The notes beneath the pieces were generated by a model. That model worked only from the letters and a program-made list of their open reading frames with translations. It did not search any database and was not told where the DNA came from. Position numbers and translations under genes: made by a program. A stretch of 64,000 nucleotides of DNA from an uncultured Clostridia bacterium (GTDB lineage Bacteria > Bacillota > Clostridia > TANB77 > CAG-508), in the NCBI GenBank assembly GCA_948852945.1, contig CAQPBJ010000006.1, positions 19,243 through 83,242 on the forward strand, read 5' to 3'. This document shows, piece by piece, positions 51,783 to 59,247 of the stretch; position 1 is the first letter of the stretch, and each line of letters begins with the position of its first letter.

Positions 51783-51983
51783 ATGAATATAAAAGAATTG
51801 AAAATAGAGATGTTACGAAACAATATAAGTCAGAAAAAAATAGCTTTAAAATTAAAAAAGACAGAAGCATGTATATCAAATAAATTTAAAAAATCTAGAT
51901 TTACAGTTAACGAAGCAGAAAAAATATCTAAACTTTTAAATTTATCTGACAAACGAAAGATCGAAATTTTTTTTAATAGCTAA
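51783..51983 (+). CDS. Cro-like helix-turn-helix protein
   Basis: A 66-residue protein consisting of a single helix-turn-helix (NNISQKKIALKLKKTEACIS then NKFKKSRFTVNEAEKIS). RBS GGGAGGG. First gene of the rightward operon, opposite the repressor; likely the Cro counterpart that turns off repressor synthesis. Confidence 0.7.
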   Translation: MNIKELKIEMLRNNISQKKIALKLKKTEACISNKFKKSRFTVNEAEKISKLLNLSDKRKIEIFFNS

Positions 51984-52040
51984 CTTAGCTAAATTATAAT
52001 TGCATAATCCAAAATTATCATTTTAAAAAGGAGAATTAAG

Positions 52041-52292
52041 ATGGAATACACTAATGAAATTTTAAATGAACTAAAAAAATTAAATAAAAATTTAGAAAAG
52101 CAAAATCAAATAAAAATACTTAAAGCTAAAGATGTTGCAGAAATTATAGGTGTTAATATAAATAGAGCAACAGAAATAATGAAAAGACCAAATTTTCCTA
52201 GTATAAAAGATTGTGGAAGCCTGAAAGTTGAAGAAAAAGCTTTTATTAATTGGCTAAGAAGTGAAGAAGATGAAGAAATGGAGGAAGTATAA
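52041..52292 (+). CDS. Excisionase-like helix-turn-helix protein
   Basis: An 83-residue protein with a short coiled-coil start and a helix-turn-helix of the excisionase type (KAKDVAEIIGVNINRATEIM then KRPNFPSIK), comparable in pattern to the protein at 28122. Ends in an acidic tail. Its stop is followed after one base by the GTG of the replication gene. RBS AAGGAG. Confidence 0.65.
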   Translation: MEYTNEILNELKKLNKNLEKQNQIKILKAKDVAEIIGVNINRATEIMKRPNFPSIKDCGSLKVEEKAFINWLRSEEDEEMEEV

Positions 52293-52293
52293 G

Positions 52294-53214
52294 GTGGACA
52301 ATAAAAAGTATTATTATTTAAAGCTGAAGGAAAATTTTTACGATACTGACACTATGATAATTTTAGAAGGAATGGAAAATGGTTATTTATATTCAAATAT
52401 ATTAATGAAAATGTATCTTCGCAGTCTTAAGGGTAATGGTAAATTAATGTTTAATGACAGAATTCCATATAATACACAAATTTTAGCTAAAATAGTTAGA
52501 CATAATCCAGATGTTGTTGAAAAAGCAATTAAAATTTTTCTAGAATTAGATTTAATTCAAATTTTAGACAATGGTTCGATATATATGTTAGATATTCAAA
52601 ATTTTATTGGGAAAAGTACAACTGAAGCTGATAGAGTGCGTAAGTATAGAAAACAAATACAAGATGAAGAATTAGATTGTACAAATGTACAACTTTTGAA
52701 CAATAAAAGTACACCAGAGATAGAAATAGAGTTAGAGAAAGAATTAGAGAAAAAAGTAGAAGTAGATGAAAAAAAAGAAAATATTACTAATTCTACTACT
52801 AATTACAATATAAATTCTGTTTTCCTTCAATTTGAAAAATCACATAGTCCTTCAGAATTTGAAAAAGAACAGATTATAGAGTTGGTTAATATCTATTCAT
52901 GTGAAAAGGTATTTGACGCACTATTAATTGCACAAAAAAGAAATAAACTGTCTATTGGCTATATAGAAGGTATATTAAAAACACCTGATAAAAATGAAAC
53001 GAAAGAAAAACACGATGAGATGAAGAAAGAAAATTCTAAAATTATAGCAAACACTTTGAGTAAATTGGAAAAAGAAAAAGAACAAGAATTAAAATTGGAT
53101 TCAATTAATGAAAACTCACCTTTTTTTAATTCTTTACCAAAAGAGATACAAAAAGGCATATTAAATAAATTAAATAAAAAGGAGAAAGCTTATGAAGAAG
53201 AACAAGGATATTAG
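52294..53214 (+). CDS. Phage-type replisome organizer / DnaD-like protein
   Basis: The 306-residue protein has a GTG start at 52294, seven bases after GGAGGAAG (the frame extends further upstream without a better start). The N-terminal domain (YYYLKLKENFYDTDTMIILE, FNDRIPYNTQILAKI) is that of Phage_rep_org_N proteins. A variable acidic linker leads to a C-terminal DnaD-like helical domain (VNIYSCEKVFDALLIAQKRN, then SIGYIEGILKT). These proteins bind the replication origin of phages and integrated elements and recruit helicase, so element 2 probably replicates after excision. Confidence 0.85.
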   Translation: MDNKKYYYLKLKENFYDTDTMIILEGMENGYLYSNILMKMYLRSLKGNGKLMFNDRIPYNTQILAKIVRHNPDVVEKAIKIFLELDLIQILDNGSIYMLDIQNFIGKSTTEADRVRKYRKQIQDEELDCTNVQLLNNKSTPEIEIELEKELEKKVEVDEKKENITNSTTNYNINSVFLQFEKSHSPSEFEKEQIIELVNIYSCEKVFDALLIAQKRNKLSIGYIEGILKTPDKNETKEKHDEMKKENSKIIANTLSKLEKEKEQELKLDSINENSPFFNSLPKEIQKGILNKLNKKEKAYEEEQGY

Positions 53215-53358
53215 AGACATTAAAAGTACTAAAAAAATTAAAGGTTATGAAATAACTACTTTTATTGAAGAAAAAACTACAAAAGGTTAAAGAATAAAGC
53301 ACAAAAAGAAAATAGCACTATAGATTTATTACTAGAAAAAATTATTAATAATATATAA
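53192..53358 (+). pseudogene. Small ORF with probable frameshift, between the replication and AAA genes
   Basis: ATG 53192 has a good AAAAGGAGAAAG site and overlaps the end of the replication gene. The frame stops after 32 codons (53288-53290). Adding one A to the short run at about 53268 would fuse it to an open frame ending NSTIDLLLEKIINNI at 53356-53358, giving about 55 residues. Either a 32-residue peptide or a frameshifted 55-residue protein; function unknown. Confidence 0.4.
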
Positions 53359-53371
53359 AGGAAATTAAAAA

Positions 53372-54866
53372 ATGGATACAAATATAAATGAAAAAATAAT
53401 AACACAGTATAAAGAAATTCGTTTGCCAGAGATGAAAAAGTGTGAAGAAAAAAGGTATTTTTCTGATACAGTAGAAAAAGAGTTAAAGAACTATAAAAAA
53501 TACTTAGAATACGAAAAAGAAGGATCAATTAGTTCAGGAAATAAAAATTGGTTAATAATTGATAATAGTAATCAAAAATATGAAAGAGTAACTATAGAAA
53601 TTATTAAATTAAATAACTGGGATTTTAGAAAAATAAACATTATACAAGATACATCATTCACATCTATGAAATATGGTTTAGATGAAGAAAAATTAGTAGA
53701 ATGCATGAAAAACGATAAATATTTTACAAACATTATAGTTGTTTCAACAATTTCAACTGCTGAAGCAGTTAGTAAGTTTGGAAATAGATGTATGTTTTTT
53801 GTTGATTTAAATAATGAAAATTTAGAGAAAAATAAAAAGAAACTTCAAATTTTATCAATGATTGAGGAAAATAATTTTACTATAGAAGATGAAGAAATTA
53901 TAGATGATTTATTATACTTAGACGATTATGAATTAGAAAAAACATTAACAAAAGCTTTTATATCAGCTTTAAATGATAATTGTAAGATATTAAAGAAGAA
54001 ATATATAAATGATTTATCTATCGAAACTAGTCATTTTATAGATGAATTAACAGATTTAATCGGATTAGATAAAGCTAAAAATACAATTATAGAAGTAATT
54101 AACTATTTACAAATTAGCAGAAAAAGAAATGATATGCCAGTTCTTAATATGTGCTTTTTTGGTAATCCTCGGAACTGGGAAAACTACAGTTGCCAAGTTG
54201 GTTGGTAAAATATTATCTTCTTTACGAATTTTAGGAAATCAAGCAACTTTTGTAGAAGCTTCTCGAGAAACACTCGTCAAAAAATATATTGGACATTCTG
54301 AAGAAACCACTTTGAAAACGATAAATTCAGCCATAGGAGGAGTTTTATTTATAGATGAAGCATATTCACTATCAGCAAGTTCTGATGGCGATAAAAGAGA
54401 TTTTGGTGAGGAAGTTATAAATGTATTAGTAAATCAAATGGACATACATAAGCACGACATATGTATCATATTCGCAGGATATAAGAAAGAAATGTTAGAG
54501 TTTCTAAATAGTAATCCAGGATTAGAATCACGAATACCATTCAAAATTGAATTTGAAGACTATAACGAAAATGAACTTTTTGACATTTTTAATTCTTTTT
54601 TAGATAACACAAATTTTAAATTAGAAAGTGGCTCCGAAAAAATATTACTAGAACATTTTAAAGAAATAAAAAAGAAAGCAAACTTTGGTAATGGTAGATA
54701 TGTTAGAAATTTTTTTGAAAGATTAAAAATCAAACAAGCTAACAGAATAATAAATGAAAACAATAATGAATTATATCTATTTACTATTAAAGATATTAAA
54801 AATACTATTGATAGCTTTCAAGAAATAACAATAGAAAAAAACAAAATTGGATTCAATGCATTTTAA
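53372..54866 (+). pseudogene. CbxX/SpoVK-like AAA ATPase, frameshifted in Walker A
   Basis: Frame one (53372-54208) gives an N-terminal region with a NERD/DUF-like part and ends at NMCFFGNP. Frame two, open to 54866, continues GTGKTTVAKLVGKI, ATFVEASRETLVKKYIGHSE, VLFIDEAYSL and RIPFKIEF, the AAA motifs of the CbbX family. A single extra C at about 54170 in CCTCGGAAC splits Walker A (GNPGTGKT). The restored protein has about 498 residues. Without restoration the ATPase is dead. Its role in the element (replication or remodelling) is unknown. Confidence 0.75.
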
Positions 54867-54873
54867 ATACAAA

Positions 54874-54905
54874 CCTATTATTTTTTTCTTTATAAAAATA
54901 ATAGG
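54874..54905. terminator. hairpin after the AAA ATPase gene
   Basis: A perfect 11-bp stem (54874-54884 with 54895-54905); the T run is inside the stem and loop. Its right arm runs into the left inverted repeat. Confidence 0.55.
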
Positions 54906-54969
54906 CAGGATAAGTCCACCTTGCAGGAGGACAAAACACATAAACGGCAAGCCGTTTAGAAAATGTATT
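54895..54969. repeat. 75-bp inverted repeat, left arm
   Basis: Matches the reverse complement of 55553-55627 with 68 of 75 bases by eye (60 of 66 in the core 54904-54969). It contains two small hairpins: GTCC/GGAC (about 54914-54932) and ACGGC/GCCGT (about 54944-54955). Differences to the other arm are partly compensatory in these stems. A further hairpin (54962-54969 with 54979-54986) follows. Confidence 0.8.
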
Positions 54970-55068
54970 GTGTTAAAAAATACATTATTTATGCAGTAAT
55001 TATACACGTAGTGTACTTTCTATATTTTTTAAACGTTTTTTATTTAATCATGAAAGGAAAGAAAGAAA

Positions 55069-55518
55069 ATGAAGAAAAATAGTAAAACTAAGCAAACTAT
55101 ATATATATCAACAAATCTATACAACAAAGCTCAATTAAAACTAGCAGATCTAATTGAGAAAAATCAAACTTTAGATAATATAACTTTAAGTTGGTTAATT
55201 GAAAAGTTATTATACAAATTTTTAAAAATTCCTGCTGAAAAATTTCTTATGAACGGCAATGATTTGACGGATATTATTCAAAATGAAAATGAAAAATTAT
55301 ATAAAATTATAAATAAAAATAATTGTGAAACTAATAAAAATATCAATGAATTAAAATATATATTAATTCATTATATTAAAGAACAATGCATTGAATATGA
55401 CAATCTTATATATTTTGATGAGTTAATTAAAGACGCTAGAAACAATGCTTTCAGAGATTATAACATCTTAAACGAAAAGTTTAAAGATGAAGATTATTAT
55501 AAAAAGTACACCGAGTGA
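55069..55518 (+). CDS. Orphan protein framed by inverted repeats
   Basis: A 149-residue, all-helical, lysine-, asparagine- and glutamate-rich protein with no family recognised. The start KQTIYISTNLYNKAQLKLAD is compatible with a ribbon-helix-helix-type strand followed by helices, so DNA binding is possible. GAAAGGAAAG lies before the ATG. The gene is alone between the two 75-bp inverted repeats, which suggests that it moves with, binds, or is regulated by them. Confidence 0.6.
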   Translation: MKKNSKTKQTIYISTNLYNKAQLKLADLIEKNQTLDNITLSWLIEKLLYKFLKIPAEKFLMNGNDLTDIIQNENEKLYKIINKNNCETNKNINELKYILIHYIKEQCIEYDNLIYFDELIKDARNNAFRDYNILNEKFKDEDYYKKYTE

Positions 55519-55552
55519 ACTTTTACATTTAAAAAAAAGCAGAATATGTGAT

Positions 55553-55627
55553 AATACATTTTCTAAACAGCTTGCTGTTTATGTGTTTTGTCCACTTACA
55601 ATGTGGACTTATCCTGCCTTTTATTTT
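55553..55627. repeat. 75-bp inverted repeat, right arm
   Basis: Reverse-complement partner of 54895-54969. Its inner stems are ACAGC/GCTGT and GTCCAC/GTGGAC in place of ACGGC/GCCGT and GTCC/GGAC of the other arm. Confidence 0.8.
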
Positions 55628-55648
55628 TTAGAGAAAGGAGATGAAAAA

Positions 55649-57023
55649 ATGAGAAAACAACGGAAAAGGAGAAGGGACTACTTATAAAACAATTCAAAAA
55701 ATAAGAAGAAAAAAATTTAAAGATAAGTTATGTAAAATATGTGAAGGTTGTAGTACAAAATGTAATAGAGAAAATTTTGAACGATGTCAGAAATGCAAAG
55801 AATGTAAGCAAGAATGTTTAAAGTATTGTGATAGATATTATTGTAAGATTGTTTTTGTTGCACAAGCAACAATAAAAGGCAAACAAGTTACGCTAGGGAC
55901 AAAAAGAAAAGAAAAAGAGGCTAACCAAATAAAAAGAAAAACACTCAGTGATATTGATTCAGGAAAATATGTAGAGAAAAATAAAATGTTATTAAATAGC
56001 TTATTAGAAAATTTTGAAAAGGATAAGCTAGATTCAAATCAAATAGGAGATAATAGTTACAATAGAAATAAATGTACAATAAATAAAATAAATAAGTTAG
56101 GATTAGGAAGTTTAAAAATTCAAGAGATAACAAAAGAAGAAGTACAAAAAGCAATCAATAAGATTGAAAACGAAAGTCAAAGTAATATAGATAAAGTTTA
56201 TGATGAATTAAATGCCGTATTTAAAAATGCAGTAAAAAACAAAATTATATCAGAAAACATAATAGAAAAAGTAACAAAACCGACAAGTAAAAAAGCAAAA
56301 AAAGTTGCAGTTCCATTCTCATTAAAAGAAGAAAATCAATTAATAAAATACATAGAAAAAGATAATATTGAGTTACACGGAAATAGTAAAATAGATGAAG
56401 TGTCAATGAAAAATATAATTATACTAAGCTTATTAACAGGAATGAGAATAGGGGAAATTGGAGCTATAAATTATGAAGAAGATATAAATTTTGAAAATAA
56501 GTATTTTGAAATAAGACATACACTAACAAAAGAAAAAGATACAAATAAAGTTATTATAGGAGAAACAACTAAAACAGGCAGAGTAAATAGAAAAAATCAT
56601 AAATTAGACTTTAGAATAGTACCATTTTGTGTATTTAATGAGAAAATTATAGAAAAAATATTGCAAGAACAAATAAAAATAGCAAAAGAAAATAAACATA
56701 ATACACAAAATTTATTATTTTGCCAGAAAGACGGAGATTATATTAAACATTCAAAGATAACAACAGCATTTAAAGAGATATGCAGAGAAGCAGAAGTAAA
56801 GCAAAATCTACCTAAGGGGTGTCATATACACATGACAAAGCATACCTTTGTTACACGTTGCATTGAAGCAGGAATAGATTTAATTACAATTTCTAATATA
56901 GTTGGAACAACTGTAAGAGTATTAGAAAAAACATATGCACACATATTGCTAGAATTTACAGTTCAAGAATTGGGAAAACTTAATGAATATTATAAAGAAA
57001 AACAAATTGAATTAAATACATAA
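55649..57023 (+). pseudogene. int: Tyrosine integrase of element 2 with cysteine-rich N-terminus, frameshifted near its start
   Basis: The catalytic part is intact from about 55986: LLTGMRIGEIGAINYEED, HMTKHTFVTRCIEAG, and Tyr in KTYAHILLEF. In the same frame the reading is open upstream to about 55653 and begins NGKGEGTTYKTIQKIRRKKF, typical for an integrase start. It is followed by a segment with eleven cysteines (about 55728-55855). ATG 55649, eight bases after GGAG, connects only if one extra base at about 55658 is skipped. Length would be about 458 residues. No alternative start with a clear ribosome site was found. Confidence 0.75.
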
Positions 57024-57034
57024 AATAAAAATAA

Positions 57035-57064
57035 ACATATTAAATCAAATAATATGTTTATTTT
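57035..57064. terminator. convergent terminator after the integrase
   Basis: A stem AAACATATTA/TAATATGTTT-like (about 57033-57044 with 57050-57060) with T run. It overlaps the end of the minus-strand XRE gene. Confidence 0.65.
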
Positions 57065-57276
57065 TTATTAGGTATAAACTCAATAATATCTTGTATTTTA
57101 CAATCTAAAACTGAACATAACTTTTCAAGAGTTTCTATATCTAATCTAGTAACAGTACCTCTACAATAAGTTAGCAAAGTATCATATCTAATATCACCAT
57201 TTCTGCATACAGAACTACGACTAATTTTATTTTTTATAAGGTAATCATTAACTTTTATAACAAGCTTTCCATTCAT
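57058..57276 (-). CDS. Small XRE-family repressor
   Basis: A 72-residue single-domain Cro/CI protein of the minimal type (VNDYLIKNKISRSSVCRNGD then IRYDTLLTYCRGTVTRLDIE and LEKLCSVLDC). Starts after AAGGAG. Divergent from the cargo operon at 57378, whose promoter contains a dyad operator that is its likely binding site. Confidence 0.8.
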   Translation of the reverse strand: MNGKLVIKVNDYLIKNKISRSSVCRNGDIRYDTLLTYCRGTVTRLDIETLEKLCSVLDCKIQDIIEFIPNKK

Positions 57277-57318
57277 AATATACTCCTTAGAAATTAATTT
57301 ATCATGAAAATTTCTTAC

Positions 57319-57347
57319 TTGACAGTTACGACAAGTCGTAGTATATT
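57319..57347 (+). promoter_or_regulatory. consensus promoter with embedded operator for the cargo operon
   Basis: TTGACA at 57319-57324 and TATATT at 57342-57347 with a 17-base spacer; the spacer contains the dyad TACGACAAGTCGTA (57327-57340). A repressor bound there would block RNA polymerase. Confidence 0.8.
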
Positions 57348-57377
57348 TTTAATATAAAAACGCTTAAGGAGTATAAA

Positions 57378-57548
57378 ATGGAGAATACAAAAGATTCAAA
57401 AATAGTACTAGGATACGTATATGACATATTCATAGAAGAGAATTTATACGAAAAAGTAAAAAGATTACTTCTTAGTAAAGAAACAGACTTAGAAACATTA
57501 ATTACGGAATTATTAAAAAAAGAAATACAAAGTAAGGAGGAAAATTAA
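57378..57548 (+). CDS. Small helical protein (56 residues)
   Basis: The ORF of 56 codons is preceded by TTAAGGAG and followed directly by the ATG of the zinc-ribbon gene. It reads as two helices (YVYDIFIEENLYEKVKRLLL and ETDLETLITELLKK) resembling a ribbon-helix-helix or small accessory protein. It was below usual ORF length cut-offs. First gene of the repressible cargo operon. Confidence 0.65.
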   Translation: MENTKDSKIVLGYVYDIFIEENLYEKVKRLLLSKETDLETLITELLKKEIQSKEEN

Positions 57549-57785
57549 ATGGCACTAATAAAATGTCGTGAATGTGGAAAAGAAGTATCACACACAGCAG
57601 AAATATGTCCTAACTGTGGAGCTGAAAGTCCACAATTATCAGAAAATGCTTATCAGGTATGCAAAAATAGACAAGCAAAAAAAGATTTTTGGGATTCTAA
57701 TGTTGGAAGTGTTATAAAGCTTGGAATAGCAATTTTTATAATAATGATTGTAATTGTTTTAATGATAATTACAAATAGTATCTAA
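57549..57785 (+). CDS. Zinc-ribbon membrane protein 1
   Basis: A 78-residue protein with an N-terminal zinc ribbon (CREC at about 7 and CPNC at about 21, as in the zinc_ribbon_2 family) and one C-terminal membrane helix (about 55-77). RBS AAGGAGGAAAATTAA. It starts on the base following the previous stop. Function unknown. Confidence 0.75.
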   Translation: MALIKCRECGKEVSHTAEICPNCGAESPQLSENAYQVCKNRQAKKDFWDSNVGSVIKLGIAIFIIMIVIVLMIITNSI

Positions 57786-57795
57786 GGAGGAAAAT

Positions 57796-57984
57796 ATGAA
57801 AAACAAAAAATGCCACCAATGTGGATATGAATTAGAATATAAAACCGAAATATGCCCTAATTGTGGAGCTGAAAAGCCAGAACTATCTGGTTTAATGCTA
57901 TTCATATATAAACATAAATGTATATCTGTTTTAATAGCCTGGATTATACTAGGACTTTTAAGTTTTATAACTAATTATCTATAA
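57796..57984 (+). CDS. Zinc-ribbon membrane protein 2
   Basis: A 62-residue paralogue of the preceding protein: CHQC and CPNCGAEKPELSG followed by one membrane helix. It starts 10 bases after the preceding stop with AAGGAGG. Confidence 0.75.
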   Translation: MKNKKCHQCGYELEYKTEICPNCGAEKPELSGLMLFIYKHKCISVLIAWIILGLLSFITNYL

Positions 57985-58004
57985 AATATAAAGGAGCATT
58001 TATT

Positions 58005-58736
58005 ATGAGTACATTATTTAAAAGTAAAAAAAATATTATAATTATTGCAATAATATTGGTCATATTAGCAATAATTATTACTACTCTAATAATATTATCT
58101 ACCAAGAAAAAGAAAACGTCTATAAACAAAATATCAGTTAATACAAATATTACTTCTCCAGAAGAAAAGCCAGAGGAAAGTCCTAAACCAACAGAAGAAC
58201 CAGAAGTTAAACCAACTGAAGAGCCTACAACTACTCCTTCTGAAGAACCTACTACAGAACCTTCTCAAACTACTAAACCATCTACTTCACCATCAGGAAA
58301 TACTACTTCTAAACCATCTACATCACCTACAAATACTGGAAATCAAGGTACAACTACTACTCCATCTAATACTGGAAATCAAGGTACTACTTCTAAACCT
58401 TCAACTCCTGTTACGCCTAGCACTCCTACACCTACTCCAGTTTATCCTACAGGTAAATTTGTATATAAACCAAACTACTCTGTTCAAAGTCAAATTATAG
58501 CTCAATTAAATAATATTATAGCAAATACAGAGATACATCAAGTAACAGGAACAACTGTAACAAGTGGATCAAGTTGTAGTTCTGGAAGATACACTTATAG
58601 AGGAGTAAGTTCATTCACATCAGGTTCATTAAATGCAGGTAGAACAAACTATGTTTATGCAGAAGATGAATATTCTGTTATGTCAGATGGCTCTGAACAA
58701 GCAACTGGTATGACTTATTATTCAATATATCAATAA
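58005..58736 (+). CDS. Membrane-anchored surface protein with Thr/Pro/Ser repeat stalk
   Basis: The 243-residue protein has a basic start, one membrane helix (about 9-31), and a stalk of about 110 residues made of Thr, Pro, Ser and Glu with the repeated unit NTGNQGTT (direct DNA repeats at about 58331-58389). It ends in a compact C-terminal domain of about 90 residues (KPNYSVQSQIIAQLNNII and GRTNYVYAEDEY). Looks like exposed cargo of element 2. RBS AAGGAG. Confidence 0.7.
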   Translation: MSTLFKSKKNIIIIAIILVILAIIITTLIILSTKKKKTSINKISVNTNITSPEEKPEESPKPTEEPEVKPTEEPTTTPSEEPTTEPSQTTKPSTSPSGNTTSKPSTSPTNTGNQGTTTTPSNTGNQGTTSKPSTPVTPSTPTPTPVYPTGKFVYKPNYSVQSQIIAQLNNIIANTEIHQVTGTTVTSGSSCSSGRYTYRGVSSFTSGSLNAGRTNYVYAEDEYSVMSDGSEQATGMTYYSIYQ

Positions 58737-58753
58737 GAGGAAAGGAGTACAAT

Positions 58754-58783
58754 ATGACAGTAAAAGAATTAATAGAAAAATAA
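58754..58783 (+). pseudogene. nine-codon remnant with intact ribosome binding site
   Basis: AGGAAAGGAG precedes ATG and nine codons (start TVKELIEK) followed by TAA. The strong site suggests a gene truncated at the end of the cargo operon. Confidence 0.35.
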
Positions 58784-58787
58784 ATCA

Positions 58788-58821
58788 AAAATACTATGTT
58801 TAACCAAGCATAGTATTTTTT
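58788..58821 (+). terminator. terminator at the end of element 2 cargo
   Basis: An 11-bp stem ATACTATGTTT/AAGCATAGTAT with one wobble (about 58790-58800 with 58805-58815), loop AACC, and a T run. Confidence 0.8.
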
Positions 58822-58863
58822 TAATGTAATTTAAAAATAGTTTAATGTAAAGTTTAATGTAAT
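58820..58863. promoter_or_regulatory. integrase arm-type repeats, right end of element 2
   Basis: Three direct copies of TTTAATGTAA at 58820-58829, 58841-58850 and 58853-58862; the last two form the same 23-base block as at the left end. The rest of the interval to tRNA-Cys is AT-rich, with nothing else recognisable. Confidence 0.7.
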
Positions 58864-58973
58864 AAGATAGATATAATAAAATATAAAAAAAGACAAAAAA
58901 ATAAAAACACCTTATTTATAGGTATTTTCAAAGATTTGAAAATATATTTAAATATAAATAAATATGTTTTTAT

Positions 58974-59047
58974 TGGAGGCGAGTATCGGAATCGAACCGA
59001 TGATCAGAGTTTTGCAGACTCGTGCCTTACCGCTTGGCTAACTCGCC
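58974..59047 (-). tRNA. tRNA-Cys (anticodon GCA)
   Basis: A 74-base cloverleaf on the minus strand with encoded CCA; acceptor GGCGAGT/ACTCGCC and anticodon loop CTGCAAA. Its 3' end is the insertion site of element 2. Confidence 0.95.
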
Positions 59048-59055
59048 GTTAATAT

Positions 59056-59129
59056 TGGAGCAGGTAACGAGAATCGAACTCGTAACTAAACCTTGGCAAG
59101 GTCTCATTTTACCACTAAACTATACCTGC
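59056..59129 (-). tRNA. tRNA-Gly (anticodon GCC)
   Basis: A 74-base cloverleaf on the minus strand with encoded CCA; acceptor GCAGGTA/TACCTGC and anticodon loop TTGCCAA. Eight bases upstream of tRNA-Cys in transcription order, so the two are probably co-transcribed. Confidence 0.95.
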
Positions 59130-59247
59130 AACTATTAAATTTTTAAAATTGTAATAAAAATAAATATAAAACACACATTATTTCTAAAACAAAGCAAAAA
59201 CATAATAGCAAAAAAATAGTGAAAAGTCAAGCAAAAACAATTAAGTT

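Larger units (their letters stand above)
50976..58982. mobile_element. Element 2: integrated element in tRNA-Cys
   Basis: An 8.0-kb element bounded by the direct repeat TTGGAGGCGA (50976-50985 and 58973-58982); the right copy is the 3' end of tRNA-Cys. TTTAATGTAA repeats, the probable integrase arm sites, lie in the same orientation near both ends. It contains a repressor/Cro region, excisionase-like and replication-organizer genes, an AAA ATPase, an integrase and membrane cargo. No capsid, packaging or relaxase genes are present, so it resembles a satellite or replicating integrative element rather than a phage or conjugative element. Confidence 0.8.

Noticed and set aside
55641..55670. TGA read as tryptophan at the integrase start (alternative genetic code)
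   Set aside because: Tryptophan is coded by TGG throughout, and several genes (for example 25035 and 26050) stop at TGA. A frameshift with ATG 55649 is simpler, and its ribosome site spacing is better.
55487..55687. 66-codon plus-strand frame after the orphan gene
   Set aside because: It runs through the right inverted repeat, overlaps the orphan gene end and the integrase start, and has no ribosome binding site. The integrase frame explains the downstream part better.
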